Notes: a model not told the origin generated them from the letters alone. A stretch of 64,000 nt of DNA from Streptomyces sp. NBC_00775 (GCF_036347135.1 NZ_CP108938.1:4836001-4900000); one strand, 5' to 3'; shown: positions 41,202-50,964, numbered from the stretch's first letter. Made by a program: numbers and translations.

Positions 41202-42290
41202 TCAGCCTCCGTAGATGAAGGAGTCGGCGGGCGCGAGGCTCACTGTCATCCGTTCCTGCTGGTCCCCCTGCGCCGGCGTGAGTGTCCATCCGGTCACCCG
41301 CGCCCAACCGTCGTAGTCGGTCCACTGGTCGTGGACCTGCACCCACACGTCGTCGCCGACCTGGAAGGAGCCGAAGCGGGCCGCGGGGTGGTCGATGATG
41401 TCGACCTGCTCGATCGAGCCGCGTCTTTGCCGGGCGATCCGCCACGAGCGGGCCTTCGCCGCAAGCTGGTCCTGCCCTTTGATGGTGGGCAGGTCCAGAA
41501 CGTCCTCCAGGCGCAGACGGCCGTCCCGTACGGCCTCCAAGGCACGCAGCCGGGCCTGCCCCTCCCCCGACCCCAAAGCGACCACGACCTGCGCGTACGT
41601 GTCACCGTCGTAGGTGACCGGCTCCAGGTCGGCGACGTTCACCCCGGTCGTGAGCGACACATCGGTGCGGCGGGTGCCCAGGCGGGGCCAGCCGATACGG
41701 ATACGCCGCTCGGGCTGCCCGCCCACCCACGCCACCTGCTCGGTCCACTCCGGGCCACCGAACACGGCGACCGCATCGGCGACGATGTCAGCCAGCGTCC
41801 GGGACTCCCACCAGGTCGACGCGTACGGCTCCTCCGGGGTGCCGATCGTCGCCTTCGAGGTGGCCGAGTCGACGACCACGCCCAAGTCCCCGTCCGGCTG
41901 AGCCTGGCAGTACGCCCACACGTCCCCGATCAGCTTGCACGGGTCGCCGTACGTGTAGGGGCCGCGGCCGTCGAGGTTGCCGTGCAGGTCGTGCCGCTTA
42001 CTCAGGTAGGAGCCGAACCCGGCGGCCTCGATTGGGTACTTGCCGCCCTCCGGCTCGGCCCGCCAGATCAGGCCGCCCCACATCAGCTGGGAGTGCCGCT
42101 CAGCGAAGATCAGCGTGTTGCCGGGGTCGACCATCGAGCCGAGGACGTGGGCCAGGTGCGGCTCCAGCGTGGCCTGCAGCGACCCGGGCCCGTTCACTTC
42201 CGGGCCGTAGGAGACGTCGGACAGCGGCAGATCCCACGCCAGGACCTGCCCGGTCGTGGCGTCGCACGTCAGATAGCGGTAGGAGGCCAC
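41202..42290 (-). CDS. Minor tail/baseplate protein (Gp37-like)
   Basis: I chose the GTG at 42290, three bases beyond the preceding stop; the frame runs open upstream but that part is a shadow of the neighbouring gene. The 362-aa product opens MASYRYLTCDATTGQVLAWD and continues with VNGPGSLQATL, VDPGNTLIFAERHSQLMWGG and a late VTGWTLTPAQGDQQERMTVS. This is the pattern of siphovirus ReqiPepy6-Gp37-like tail proteins. It probably joins the tail tip to the fibres. Confidence 0.7.
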   Translation of the reverse strand: MASYRYLTCDATTGQVLAWDLPLSDVSYGPEVNGPGSLQATLEPHLAHVLGSMVDPGNTLIFAERHSQLMWGGLIWRAEPEGGKYPIEAAGFGSYLSKRHDLHGNLDGRGPYTYGDPCKLIGDVWAYCQAQPDGDLGVVVDSATSKATIGTPEEPYASTWWESRTLADIVADAVAVFGGPEWTEQVAWVGGQPERRIRIGWPRLGTRRTDVSLTTGVNVADLEPVTYDGDTYAQVVVALGSGEGQARLRALEAVRDGRLRLEDVLDLPTIKGQDQLAAKARSWRIARQRRGSIEQVDIIDHPAARFGSFQVGDDVWVQVHDQWTDYDGWARVTGWTLTPAQGDQQERMTVSLAPADSFIYGG

Positions 42291-42292
42291 CG

Positions 42293-43225
42293 TCAGACCA
42301 CACCCTCCTCGAACTCCACGTCCGTGATGAGGGAGGTGCCGTTGTCCACGCCGAGGTTCCCGGTCTCCGCCTTCGACATGAAGGTCTGCAGATACAGGGA
42401 CTGGGTGGTGCCGCGCATAGCAAAGGGAATGGTCAGGCTGTCGGCGACCACGACGGTGCTGCGGCGGGTGTTGGCGCCCTGGTCGTCGTCGATGGCCGTG
42501 CCCTGGCCCGTCACGATCCCCAGGACCTGCCGCATGGAGGCGAAGACGTCGGCGCTGTCCAGGCGAAGCCCGGCGACTGTGGTCACGAGCTTCGCGGAGA
42601 CCGCCCACACCGGCACGGCGATGTTCCAGTGGGCCGCCGACGGCCAGGTGTGCCACTGGTTGTCCTGCCAGACGATCCGGTTGAGGGGGCTGCCAGGAAA
42701 GGCGGTGTACAGCTGCCGGTCCCTGCGCGGGTTCGCGATCCGCCGCAGGTCGGTGATCATCGCGTTGGTGACGGTGGCACAGTTCGACGGCAGCGCGATC
42801 CGCGCGAGCGGTATCGCGGTCATCCCCGCCGGCGGCTGCGTCGCCGTCGACGACACGTTGGAGACGACGTCGAAGAACCCGATGTCGTCGCTGGCCGGGT
42901 TCAGGCTGCCCTCGTACTCGGGGTCCTGGACCCGCAGCACCACCATGTCGGTGCGGCCCTGCGCCCCGGTCGGGGCGATGTTCACCAGCGCCGTACCCAC
43001 GTTGTACTGGGTGTAGGAGCCCTGCCCCCAGGCAGCGCCGCGCACCACCCCGGAGCCGTCGCCGACCTGCACCCCCGCGCCGGGGGTGGTCTGCTGGGTG
43101 ACCTTCAGGTCGTTGTACTCGGTCACGCCCTGCGCCCCGCGTGACAAGTCGCGGATCATCATGCGCATGGTGCGGGCGGGGTGGGTGCCGCCCTTGACCA
43201 TCATGGGGGGCTGAATCAGCGTCAT
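42293..43225 (-). CDS. Minor tail protein
   Basis: The 310-aa product starts at the ATG at 43225. It begins MTLIQPPMMVKGGTHPARTM and continues with GVQVGDGSGVVRGAAWGQGS, then MTAIPLARIALPSNCATVTN. This organisation (short N-term loop, beta sandwich) is seen in upper-baseplate proteins of siphoviruses in the same position. A specific family is not certain. It follows the distal tail gene by 10 bases. Confidence 0.65.
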   Translation of the reverse strand: MTLIQPPMMVKGGTHPARTMRMMIRDLSRGAQGVTEYNDLKVTQQTTPGAGVQVGDGSGVVRGAAWGQGSYTQYNVGTALVNIAPTGAQGRTDMVVLRVQDPEYEGSLNPASDDIGFFDVVSNVSSTATQPPAGMTAIPLARIALPSNCATVTNAMITDLRRIANPRRDRQLYTAFPGSPLNRIVWQDNQWHTWPSAAHWNIAVPVWAVSAKLVTTVAGLRLDSADVFASMRQVLGIVTGQGTAIDDDQGANTRRSTVVVADSLTIPFAMRGTTQSLYLQTFMSKAETGNLGVDNGTSLITDVEFEEGVV

Positions 43226-43235
43226 CTCGATGTCC

Positions 43236-44132
43236 TCACAGGCCGGTGTAGGCGTCGCGCCACGACAGGGTCAGGCGGCAGGTGTTCGTGTAGTCGGTGG
43301 CTGTCCACCGGATCTCGCTCGTCCTCGGCGGGATCTGGAACAGGTCCATGCGGGAGGCCGCGGTCAGCGCCGGCGCCGCGTTACCGGACCCGTTGCGCAG
43401 CACCCAGCGGGCGCCGGGCCGGGTGTCGATGTCGATCCACTCCCCGGCGGCCAAACTCGTCTGCAGCTCTAGCGAGCGGCCGGTCTCCACCACCCACACC
43501 TTCGGATTGGTGACCGGGCCGTCGATACGCAGCGACGGCCACGCGGCCACATCCCCCTTGTTGGTCACCCAGCCGGGCCGCTCCGAAGGGTTGGACACGC
43601 CCGTGGTGATCGGGTCGACCAGGGGAGCCGTGAAGCCCTCGGAGTCGTCGGAGATGTCCAGCGGCAGCAGCAGACCCTGCGCGTCGTCGGCATGCCAACG
43701 CGGATCCGTCGCCGCGAACTCCAGCGTGAGCGGAATCCACCCGTACACGGCCTGCGACATCGACACGGCCTCCACCCGCCGCCACCTGCCGTACAGGCGT
43801 TTCACGGCCCTCCCGGGCCACTTGACGCGCAGCACTGCCAGGGCGCCCGCCGTCTTGCGGATGCTGTCGGCGCCGGTGACCTGCTGCAGCTGGGCGAGGA
43901 GGTCAAGGGCCGCGCCCGGGTTATCAGGGGTGCGGATACCGGCCTCGATCGACACGGTGCGCGTCCCGAACAGGTCCACGCCCGGGAACCCGCCGTCGTC
44001 GGTGGGGTTGTCGACGTCGGCGGTACGCCGGTCGGGGGCACCCAGCCCGGTGACCTCGCCGACCGGCAGCAGCGTGCCCGTCCCGATGACCAGGCCGCCG
44101 ACGTCGAGCTGGTAGTCGCCAAGAACCGTCAC
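43236..44132 (-). CDS. Distal tail protein (Dit-like)
   Basis: The GTG at 44132 overlaps the tape-measure stop as GTGA. The 298-aa product has a phage distal-tail pattern: YQLDVGGLVIGTGTLLPVGE, VDLFGTRTVSIEAGIRTP, ALAVLRVKWPGRAVKRLYGR and a C-terminal galectin-like half (RWTATDYTNTCRLTLSWRDA). Dit proteins form the hub between the tail tube and the baseplate. The position directly after the tape measure supports this. Confidence 0.75.
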   Translation of the reverse strand: MTVLGDYQLDVGGLVIGTGTLLPVGEVTGLGAPDRRTADVDNPTDDGGFPGVDLFGTRTVSIEAGIRTPDNPGAALDLLAQLQQVTGADSIRKTAGALAVLRVKWPGRAVKRLYGRWRRVEAVSMSQAVYGWIPLTLEFAATDPRWHADDAQGLLLPLDISDDSEGFTAPLVDPITTGVSNPSERPGWVTNKGDVAAWPSLRIDGPVTNPKVWVVETGRSLELQTSLAAGEWIDIDTRPGARWVLRNGSGNAAPALTAASRMDLFQIPPRTSEIRWTATDYTNTCRLTLSWRDAYTGL

Positions 44133-47100
44133 AGCTTGCCTCCTCGCTGCGCGGCCCGCAGGCGGCGCATCACCTCCGCGCCCATCTCCTGCGCCACCGC
44201 GCGGCCGTCCCCGCCGGCGGTCACCGAAACCGGCATGTGGCCGATCAGTGGCCTGTCCGTCTCCTTCACCACCACCACCTGCACCCCGCCCGAGGGGTGG
44301 GCGTCCATGCGGGCAGGACCGGTCACGCCCTGCGCAGTGAGCGTGTATCCGAAGCGGTGGGCGACGTCCTCGAGGACCTGTGTCGCCGAGGACCGCTTGG
44401 CCTGCCCGAGCGGGATGTACGCCTCGCCGCCCGTGGATGGCTCCGCGAACCTGACCAGGCCGTTGCTCGTCGCATACAGGCCGGGGGTGAGCACACCCCC
44501 GGACGCGTACGACAGGCCCTTGTTGGCCCGCCCCAGGTCCGCCAGGAACTGTGTGGCCTTCGACCCGAGAGCCTTCTGCAGCTGGGCCTTGCCCGCGTTC
44601 GCGACCTCGATGATGCGGTCCTCACCGAGCTTGGTCGCATCCGCGACCTGGTGGATGCCCGTCTTGGATGTCTTGACCGCGCCGATGACCGTCAGCAGGT
44701 CCGCCAGTTCCTCTTCGGACAGCGTCGCCGACGCCGCCTTGGAGGCCTTGTTGGCCTTCGCGGCGGCCTTCTTGCTCTTCACGGCCTGCGCCGCAAGGTC
44801 CTGCGCGGCCTGGTCGCCCTGCGCGGCCAGCCGGGACGCCAGGTCTCCGTAGCCCTCGGCCGCCAGGTTCGCGAGGTTCTTCTGGAACTCGGCAGTCTGC
44901 TTCGTCGCCCCACCGAGCTGGCTGGTGTAGTCCGCCAGGGACGCTTTCGCGGCGTCGGCGAGCTTCTTCAGGTCGCCCGCCATGGACTTGAGGTACTTCG
45001 AGCTACCCGTGGCCATCTTGTGCGTGAGGTCGATGCCGTCGGCGCCCATCGCCTCCAGGGCGTCCGCGACGTCCTGACCGGCGCGGCGGGCCACCGTCGA
45101 CAGGTCCTTACGCCACCGCTGCGCCTCCGCCACCGACTTGTGCAGGTTCTTGGCGAACTTGCCGAGGTCCAGGGCGGTGCCGTTCTTGTTCATCGAGTCC
45201 GACGCGATCGACGACAGCGAGAACAGGCCGTCCATGCCGCCCGCCGGCGTGTACGACCAGTTCGAGAGGCCACCCTCGGCGTGGTAGTGGACGCTCGCCC
45301 CGAACCGGTGTGCCACCTCGGCCAGAATCTGCTTGGAGCGGCCCCGCTTCGACGATGCCAGCGGGATGTACGCCTCCCCGTCCGTCTCTGGCTCCGCCCA
45401 CACCCGCCACGCTCCCCGCGGGGCGATCTGCGCCACGTGCCGCTCCCGCAGGCCACCACCGGCGTAGAACGACAGCACGGAGCCATCGGCCTGCGGCTGC
45501 GGCTTGTTCGCGAGGGGCCCGGTACCCCCGATGCGCGGGATCACCGACACCGACACCGGCGCCGGCGGGTTCACGCTGACGGAGATGGTCTTCGTGCCGG
45601 GGATCTCCCGCACGCTCGCCCTGATCGAATCCAGCTGCGTCTCGACGGCCTTCATGTCCCCCGACAGCAGCGCCGCCGTCAGGGCCGACGCGGCCTCGGT
45701 GCCCTTCGTCTTGGACACCTGCGAGATCAGGTCGAGCATCGCCGACCATTCGCCCTTGGACTTGCTTCCGGCCGTGTGGAACGCGTCGACCACACTGGTC
45801 AGGTCCTTCTCGCTGATCGGCGGGTCCGCCCCCCAGATCGCCCGTATCTGGTCCATAGCGGTGGTCACATCACCCGACAGCAGAGCCCTCTTCAGGGCGG
45901 TCGCCGCGTCCGAGCCCTTCTCCGCCGCGACCCGCGCCAGCAGGCCCATGCCGCGCGACAGCTGCGTCCGGGCGGCCGTGCTGCCTGCCCGTACGGCCTT
46001 GGACATGTCGGTGACGGCCATCGCCTGCATGACCCGCCCGAACTTGGCCGCGTCGTTGGTCTCGGCGGCATCCGCGAACTGCTGGGCGATCTTCTTGCCG
46101 TAGCGGGCGGCGATCGCGGGCAGCTGCGCCAGGCCCGCCCGGAACGCGGGCTGCGCACGGGACGCCGACTCGGTGATGATCGACTCCAGCTCGTCGGCGA
46201 CCTTCGTCTTGCCCTTGGCGAGCTGCTTGACGAGCTGGTCGAGGATCGGCGCCGACGACGCACCGAGCTTCGCGAAGTGGTCGGTTAGGTCGCCGTACCC
46301 GGCCATGGCCAGCTTGGTCAGGTTGCCCTGGAAGCCGCGCTGCGCCTTGAGCTGGGAGCGCAGCTCCGCCAGGTAGTCCGAGAGGGTGGCCTTGGCGTTC
46401 TTGTTGGACTTGGCGACCTTGTCCTGCGCGTTCTGCCACGCCTTCGCCGGGTCGACGATGGCACCGAGGGCCTGCGCCATCGCCTTCATCTCGTCGGTGT
46501 ACTGCGGCATGCCGTCCTGGCCGGCAGGCACCAGGAAGTCCAGCGTCCAGGCTTTACCGGCCTGGTACTTGGCCTGCAGCACCTTCGCGTTGATGATCTC
46601 CGTCTGGGCGGCGATGGCAGCCTCGTCCTTGAGGGCCTTCGACCAGCGGCCGTGCGCGCCCTGCAGGGCCTTCGCCGCCTCGTCCCACTTCTGCGCGTAC
46701 TCCGGGTTGCCGGGCGCCTTCCCGGACCTCACCTTCAGCGCGTATTCGGTGCTCTGCGACTGCAGTTGCAGCATCAGTCCCTGCAGCTTGGAGCCGCCCG
46801 AGGCGACCGCATCGACTGCATCAGTGACGTCGACGCCGGCCTTCCGCATCTTCGCGGCGAAGTCACCGGAGGTCAGCTGCTCGGTCAGGGTGCGGATACC
46901 GGCCCCGGTGTCGCCCTGCTCCCGCTCCCGGCGCAGCGCCTCCACCAGGTCGTCGGTGGCCTGCTTCGCTTTCTCCTTCGACGCCGAGTACGCCGCATAG
47001 GCGAGGACACCCACGCCCAGCAGGGCCGTCAGCCCGGACACCGCCAGGCCCGCGCCCTTGAGGACGGCGGGCATCAGCGCCCCGCCGGTGCGGGCCGCCG

Positions 47101-48937
47101 TCTGCGCGACACGGAACTCCGCCCACTGCGTCGTGATCTTCGTGATCGCGGCGAGGGCGAGCATCCCGCCCGCCGACACCGCGAGCAGCCCGGCGCCGAT
47201 GTCCTTCAGCGGACCCGGGGCGTCCGCGATCGCCCCGGCGAACACCGACAGGGCGTTGCCGACGGTCTGCATGACCGGCAGCAGCGCCCGCCCGAGGTCG
47301 ATACCGAGGGCCTTGCTGCGGTTGACGAACATCGACCACTGGCCGGCCGTGGTGTTCATCTGCATCTGGAAGGCCTTCTGCGTGGCCCCCGCCCGCTCCA
47401 CCTGGTTGGCGATGCCCTGGTAGGTGTCGGCGTAGTTCTTGCCGTCGTTGGCGGCCAGAGCGAGCATCGCGCGGGAGGCCCGCACGTCGTGGAACAGGCC
47501 GGTGATCGCCTCGGCAGAGCCGTGCGTGGCCCGGGCCAGCTTGTTCGCGACGACGTACAGGCCGTCCTGCTGCACCGCCGAGGCCGCCGACTCGTAGCCG
47601 AGCTTGTGCATCTCGTCGCGCAACTCGCGGGTGGGCTGCATCAGCCTGGTCATCAGCATGTTCAAGCCGGTGGCGGACTCCGCCGCCGGGACACCCGCCA
47701 GGGTCACCGCGGCGTACGCGGCGGCCAGATCGTCGAAGCTGATGCCAGCAGCAGCGGCCATCGGCACCACGTCGCCGAGGTGCAGGGCCAGTTCCTCGAA
47801 GCTGATGACGCCCTTGTTGACGGTCTGGAACATCACGTCCATGACGTCGGACGCCTTGGAAGCGGGCAGACCGTACGCCTTCAGCACACCCAGCAGGGCC
47901 CGCGAAGCGATCTCCGTCGTCGTCAAGCCCGCGCTGGCGCCCTTCGCGGCCACGCCGAGGATCTCCATCGCGTCCGCGCCGTCGAAGCCCGTCGACACGA
48001 CCTGGTACAGGCCCTCGGCGAGCTGAGTCGCGGACTGCGTCACGTCCGTCGACAGGGCCACGATCTTGTCGGTGAAGGAGCCGACCGTGGCCTGGTTGAT
48101 CTGCTGGGAGATCGTCATGACGTTCGCCATGCGCTTCTCCAGCGCCACCGCCCCCACGACACCGGCGGCGAGGATCGCCGACAGCACCACCCCCGTGCGC
48201 AGGTAGCCGTCGATGCGGGCCTGCGTGGCCGCGCGGGTCTCCGCGAGCGCCGCCACCTCCGCCTGCCGTACGGCGGCGGCATTCGCGGCGGCACGCGCCG
48301 CCGCGGCGGCCTCCGCGTCGTTGCGGGCGGTCAGCGTCTGCGCGGCCCGCGCATCGGCCGCCTGCCGGGCCTGCGTCGCCCGCGCCGAGAAGCCGGCCGC
48401 ACGTGCGGCGGCAGCCTGCGCGGCAGCGGCCCGCTCCTCCTGCACCGTCTGCGCCTGCGCGGCCCGTGTTGCCGCCGCGGCGGAGGCGTTCGCGGCGGCC
48501 TGCGCCCCAGCCGCACCCCGCCCCGTCGCCGCCTGCGCACGGGCCGCCATGGTCTGCGCGAGAGCCTGGGCGCGCAGGGTGCGCTCCCCGGCCGCGGCCG
48601 CTACAGCCCGCTCCCTCTCCGCCTTCGCGGCGAGACTCGCCGACAACGCATGCGCCCGCCCCGAGCGTTCGGCCGCCGCCGCAGCAGTCCGCTGCGCGGC
48701 CGTCGTGCGTTCCAGGGCTGCGGTGGCACGGGCCTGGCCAAGGACCGCGTCAGCCGACGCGGACGCCTGCAGGCGGGCGAGGCGCTGCGTGGCCGACCCC
48801 GTCTCCAGCAGCGTCCGGTTGACCTGCTGCAGCTGCCCGTCGAACTGGCGCAGCTGCGTCGCTGACTGGCGCAGACCGCCCGTCAGCCCGGCAGTCTGCG
48901 CCTGCATGTTGACGTACAGGTTGTAGGCGGTGCTCAC
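44129..48937 (-). CDS. Tail tape-measure protein
   Basis: The 1602-aa product starts at the GTG at 48937, abutting the tail-chaperone stop. Residues 1-240 are an Ala/Arg-rich coiled coil. A TMP core follows (QATVGSFTDKIVALSTDVTQ, VVSTGFDGADAMEILGVAAK, GISFDDLAAAYAAVTLAGVP), then hydrophobic segments (LLAVSAGGMLALAAITKI, GLTALLGVGVLAYAAY). Two related C-terminal modules each contain a GGEAYIPL/DGEAYIPL motif and a VAHRFG ending, so a part was duplicated. At about 0.15 nm per residue it predicts a tail of about 240 nm, a long siphovirus tail. Confidence 0.9.
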   Translation of the reverse strand: MSTAYNLYVNMQAQTAGLTGGLRQSATQLRQFDGQLQQVNRTLLETGSATQRLARLQASASADAVLGQARATAALERTTAAQRTAAAAAERSGRAHALSASLAAKAERERAVAAAAGERTLRAQALAQTMAARAQAATGRGAAGAQAAANASAAAATRAAQAQTVQEERAAAAQAAAARAAGFSARATQARQAADARAAQTLTARNDAEAAAAARAAANAAAVRQAEVAALAETRAATQARIDGYLRTGVVLSAILAAGVVGAVALEKRMANVMTISQQINQATVGSFTDKIVALSTDVTQSATQLAEGLYQVVSTGFDGADAMEILGVAAKGASAGLTTTEIASRALLGVLKAYGLPASKASDVMDVMFQTVNKGVISFEELALHLGDVVPMAAAAGISFDDLAAAYAAVTLAGVPAAESATGLNMLMTRLMQPTRELRDEMHKLGYESAASAVQQDGLYVVANKLARATHGSAEAITGLFHDVRASRAMLALAANDGKNYADTYQGIANQVERAGATQKAFQMQMNTTAGQWSMFVNRSKALGIDLGRALLPVMQTVGNALSVFAGAIADAPGPLKDIGAGLLAVSAGGMLALAAITKITTQWAEFRVAQTAARTGGALMPAVLKGAGLAVSGLTALLGVGVLAYAAYSASKEKAKQATDDLVEALRREREQGDTGAGIRTLTEQLTSGDFAAKMRKAGVDVTDAVDAVASGGSKLQGLMLQLQSQSTEYALKVRSGKAPGNPEYAQKWDEAAKALQGAHGRWSKALKDEAAIAAQTEIINAKVLQAKYQAGKAWTLDFLVPAGQDGMPQYTDEMKAMAQALGAIVDPAKAWQNAQDKVAKSNKNAKATLSDYLAELRSQLKAQRGFQGNLTKLAMAGYGDLTDHFAKLGASSAPILDQLVKQLAKGKTKVADELESIITESASRAQPAFRAGLAQLPAIAARYGKKIAQQFADAAETNDAAKFGRVMQAMAVTDMSKAVRAGSTAARTQLSRGMGLLARVAAEKGSDAATALKRALLSGDVTTAMDQIRAIWGADPPISEKDLTSVVDAFHTAGSKSKGEWSAMLDLISQVSKTKGTEAASALTAALLSGDMKAVETQLDSIRASVREIPGTKTISVSVNPPAPVSVSVIPRIGGTGPLANKPQPQADGSVLSFYAGGGLRERHVAQIAPRGAWRVWAEPETDGEAYIPLASSKRGRSKQILAEVAHRFGASVHYHAEGGLSNWSYTPAGGMDGLFSLSSIASDSMNKNGTALDLGKFAKNLHKSVAEAQRWRKDLSTVARRAGQDVADALEAMGADGIDLTHKMATGSSKYLKSMAGDLKKLADAAKASLADYTSQLGGATKQTAEFQKNLANLAAEGYGDLASRLAAQGDQAAQDLAAQAVKSKKAAAKANKASKAASATLSEEELADLLTVIGAVKTSKTGIHQVADATKLGEDRIIEVANAGKAQLQKALGSKATQFLADLGRANKGLSYASGGVLTPGLYATSNGLVRFAEPSTGGEAYIPLGQAKRSSATQVLEDVAHRFGYTLTAQGVTGPARMDAHPSGGVQVVVVKETDRPLIGHMPVSVTAGGDGRAVAQEMGAEVMRRLRAAQRGGKL

Positions 48938-49279
48938 CTACCGCTCCCGTCTCTTGAGCCCGATCTTGACCCCGCGCCCGTCCGGACCGTCCGGTACCTG
49001 CTCCCGCTCCATGGCCAGCAGCTCGCACCCCGGACAGGTGCGGCTGTCGGCGACGTACGCGAACCGGTGCCCGCCCAGCTCCGGCTGCCACTCATCCGCC
49101 CTGGTGCCGCACCCCGAGCACGTCGCCCGCGTGTACGCCAGCCACGCCAGCGCCTTCGCCCGGTCCAGCGCCGTCCACCGCCCGTCACCGGCCCCCGTGA
49201 ACTGACTGTGCGGCACTCCATAGGTGTGGCACAGGTCCAGTTCAGCCCGGAACGACGGGTCGGAGATCAGCCTTTTCCC
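48938..49279 (-). CDS. Tail assembly chaperone, frameshift-dependent C-terminal part (gpT-like)
   Basis: This frame has no good start of its own and is entered by a -1 shift from the preceding chaperone at GGGAAAA (49279-49273). It then reads KRLISDPSFRAELDLCHTYG and includes a zinc-like pair (TCSGCGTRADEW ... RTCPGCELLAMERE). The fused product is about 310 aa, compared with 200 aa for the unshifted form. In siphoviruses the two products are made at a fixed ratio and guide the tail tube around the tape measure, which is encoded immediately downstream. Confidence 0.75.
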   Translation of the reverse strand, partial: GKRLISDPSFRAELDLCHTYGVPHSQFTGAGDGRWTALDRAKALAWLAYTRATCSGCGTRADEWQPELGGHRFAYVADSRTCPGCELLAMEREQVPDGPDGRGVKIGLKRRER

Positions 49280-49869
49280 AGGTCCGCGCGGAGCGTCTGG
49301 TTGATGAGGAGGGCCGCGGTGAACAGGGCCTTCGCCTCGGCGTCCGCCCACGTGTCCAGCAGCTCCTGCGCGTCGGCGACGCTCATGCCGTCCACCACTT
49401 CGCCGGCGTCGTCACGTTCGACGTGGCAGGCGGAGAGCAGGGCGGCCGGGAACGTCTCGACGTTGTACTCCATGCCCTGATCGGCCTGCGCCTCACTCGG
49501 CGCGTGCTCGCGCAGCAGCTGCTCCCACACCGGCCGGGGCAGCGCCCGGAAGGTCAGCGTGAGCGTCACCGCTGCAAGGGCCTCCTGAATCCCAGTCAGG
49601 GCCGCATCAGCGGCCAGGACATGCGGGTTGGATGCCACCCAGGCGACGCGCTGGTCCTCGCGGATGCCCTGCTCGGCGCACTCGGCCAAAGCCGTGGCGC
49701 GGGCCTTCGCCAAGGCCAGCGCCGCATCGGTGACAGCCGTCTTGGCGTCCTCGTCGTCACAGATCGACAGGGTCCGCTCGGGCAGCTTCCGGGCCCGCAG
49801 CCGGGCCATCTTCGCGGCCCAATGCGCGTCCTTGGCGACAGCGGCGACCGGCGGTTCAACAGTGGTCAT
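49267..49869 (-). CDS. Tail assembly chaperone (gpG-like)
   Basis: The 200-aa product starts at the ATG at 49869. It is helical (DAALALAKARATALAECAEQ, LTGIQEALAAVTLTLTFRAL) with a late acidic segment (GMSVADAQELLDTWADAEAK). It lies between the major tail protein and the tape measure, the standard position of gpG. Its last codons contain the slippery heptamer in the correct phase (G GGA AAA), so part of the ribosomes should shift to the -1 frame. Confidence 0.78.
   Translation of the reverse strand: MTTVEPPVAAVAKDAHWAAKMARLRARKLPERTLSICDDEDAKTAVTDAALALAKARATALAECAEQGIREDQRVAWVASNPHVLAADAALTGIQEALAAVTLTLTFRALPRPVWEQLLREHAPSEAQADQGMEYNVETFPAALLSACHVERDDAGEVVDGMSVADAQELLDTWADAEAKALFTAALLINQTLRADLGKG
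49273..49279 (-). promoter_or_regulatory. Programmed -1 frameshift slippery site GGGAAAA
   Basis: The heptamer is read in the gpG frame as ..G GGA AAA, the X-XXY-YYZ phase, four bases before the gpG stop codon. The -1 frame then continues for about 110 codons to 48938. This matches the lambda G-GT arrangement. Confidence 0.75.
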
Positions 49870-49884
49870 GCAACATCCCCCAGG

Positions 49885-50376
49885 TCAGCTGGACGCCGGA
49901 ACGGCCGCGTCGAGCTTCGGCGTACCAGAGATGGCGAAGGTGACGGTGAACTTCGCCGGGTCCGAGCCGGCCGAGTAGGCGGGGGCGCGGCCCGCGACAC
50001 GCACTGGGAAGACGTCCATGGACTTGCTCGCCGGGATGTCGCCCTTGCGCAGGATGACGACGAAACCCACGGCGCCCTTCGACAGAAGGGTCTCGATGGT
50101 CTCCGCCGCCTGGTCCTCGTAGAAGGTGAGGCTGGAGGAGTCGGCCTTGTCCTCACCCGGGATCGACGTGGTCAGGGTCGACCCCATGTCGGGTGTGTCG
50201 ACTGGGGAGTTGGCCAGCGACCAGCCTGCGATGTCGGAGACCGCGCCGGACAGGTCAGTGGCGTTGGTGCCCGTCAGCTCGGGACGGATCGGCACGTTGC
50301 CTACGTCGGCGATCGTCTTCAGGAAGTAGATCTTCGTGACGCCACGGCGCATGAACCGCTGCTGGGTGGTACCCAA
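49885..50376 (-). CDS. Major tail (tube) protein
   Basis: From the TTG at 50376 the product is 163 aa; no ATG or GTG fits better except an internal ATG 8 codons later. It opens MGTTQQRFMRRGVTKIYFLK and includes IADVGNVPIRPELTGTNATD, LTTSIPGEDKADSSSLTFYE and KFTVTFAISGTPKLDAAVP. This beta-rich pattern with an early loop is typical of siphovirus tube subunits. The position directly upstream of the tail chaperone is decisive. Confidence 0.75.
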   Translation of the reverse strand: MGTTQQRFMRRGVTKIYFLKTIADVGNVPIRPELTGTNATDLSGAVSDIAGWSLANSPVDTPDMGSTLTTSIPGEDKADSSSLTFYEDQAAETIETLLSKGAVGFVVILRKGDIPASKSMDVFPVRVAGRAPAYSAGSDPAKFTVTFAISGTPKLDAAVPASS

Positions 50377-50520
50377 GGGGGATTCTCGCTCTCCGGGGAC
50401 CCCGGCCCCCGGAAACACGGAGGCCCGTCCCCAACAGGTCGCAAATGCGAGCCAGGGGGTCAGCCCGTGCCATGTGGCCGGACGTCCGCGAGTGGGCCTC
50501 CGCGGTGAGGTGCGATCCGA

Positions 50521-50964
50521 TCAGCTGTTCGGCGTCGAGACCGTCAGGACGAATCGCTGCACGTAAGTGTAGGTGGAGCTAACGACACTGGTTCCGTCCT
50601 CACGGTCCAGCTCCCGGCCGATGACCGTCGCACCCACGACGCTGATCGCGTTGGCGAACTGGCCGCTGCCCGGCACCCGCGCCAAGAACGCCTGGCGCAC
50701 CTTGTCGGCGTGCAGTGACGCCTGCTCGGCTGTGGTGCCCACCGAGGACACCTGCAGCAGCACCCGGGCATCCGCATCAGTGTCACCGAACGACGGGCCG
50801 ATCCCGGAGGTCTGCCCCAGCTCGTACAGCACGCTGTACGGGATGACGGTCCCCGTCGGCAGCGACGTCGAAGTGGGCGCAGTCCCATACCCGCAGGACC
50901 GGGCGGTGGCCGTCTGCAGCATCGCCTGTACAGCGAGCGCCACCTGACGCCCCGACACACTCAT
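50521..50964 (-). CDS. Tail terminator/tail completion-like protein
   Basis: The ATG at 50964 follows GAGGAGGATGAGTAG, the end of the previous frame. The 147-aa product begins MSVSGRQVALAVQAMLQTAT and has the pattern RVLLQVSSVGTTAEQASLHA ... YTYVQRFVLTVSTPNS found in gpU/HK97-gp10-type tail terminators, which cap the tube and join it to the neck. The assignment rests mainly on the position between connectors and the major tail protein. Confidence 0.62.
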   Translation of the reverse strand: MSVSGRQVALAVQAMLQTATARSCGYGTAPTSTSLPTGTVIPYSVLYELGQTSGIGPSFGDTDADARVLLQVSSVGTTAEQASLHADKVRQAFLARVPGSGQFANAISVVGATVIGRELDREDGTSVVSSTYTYVQRFVLTVSTPNS

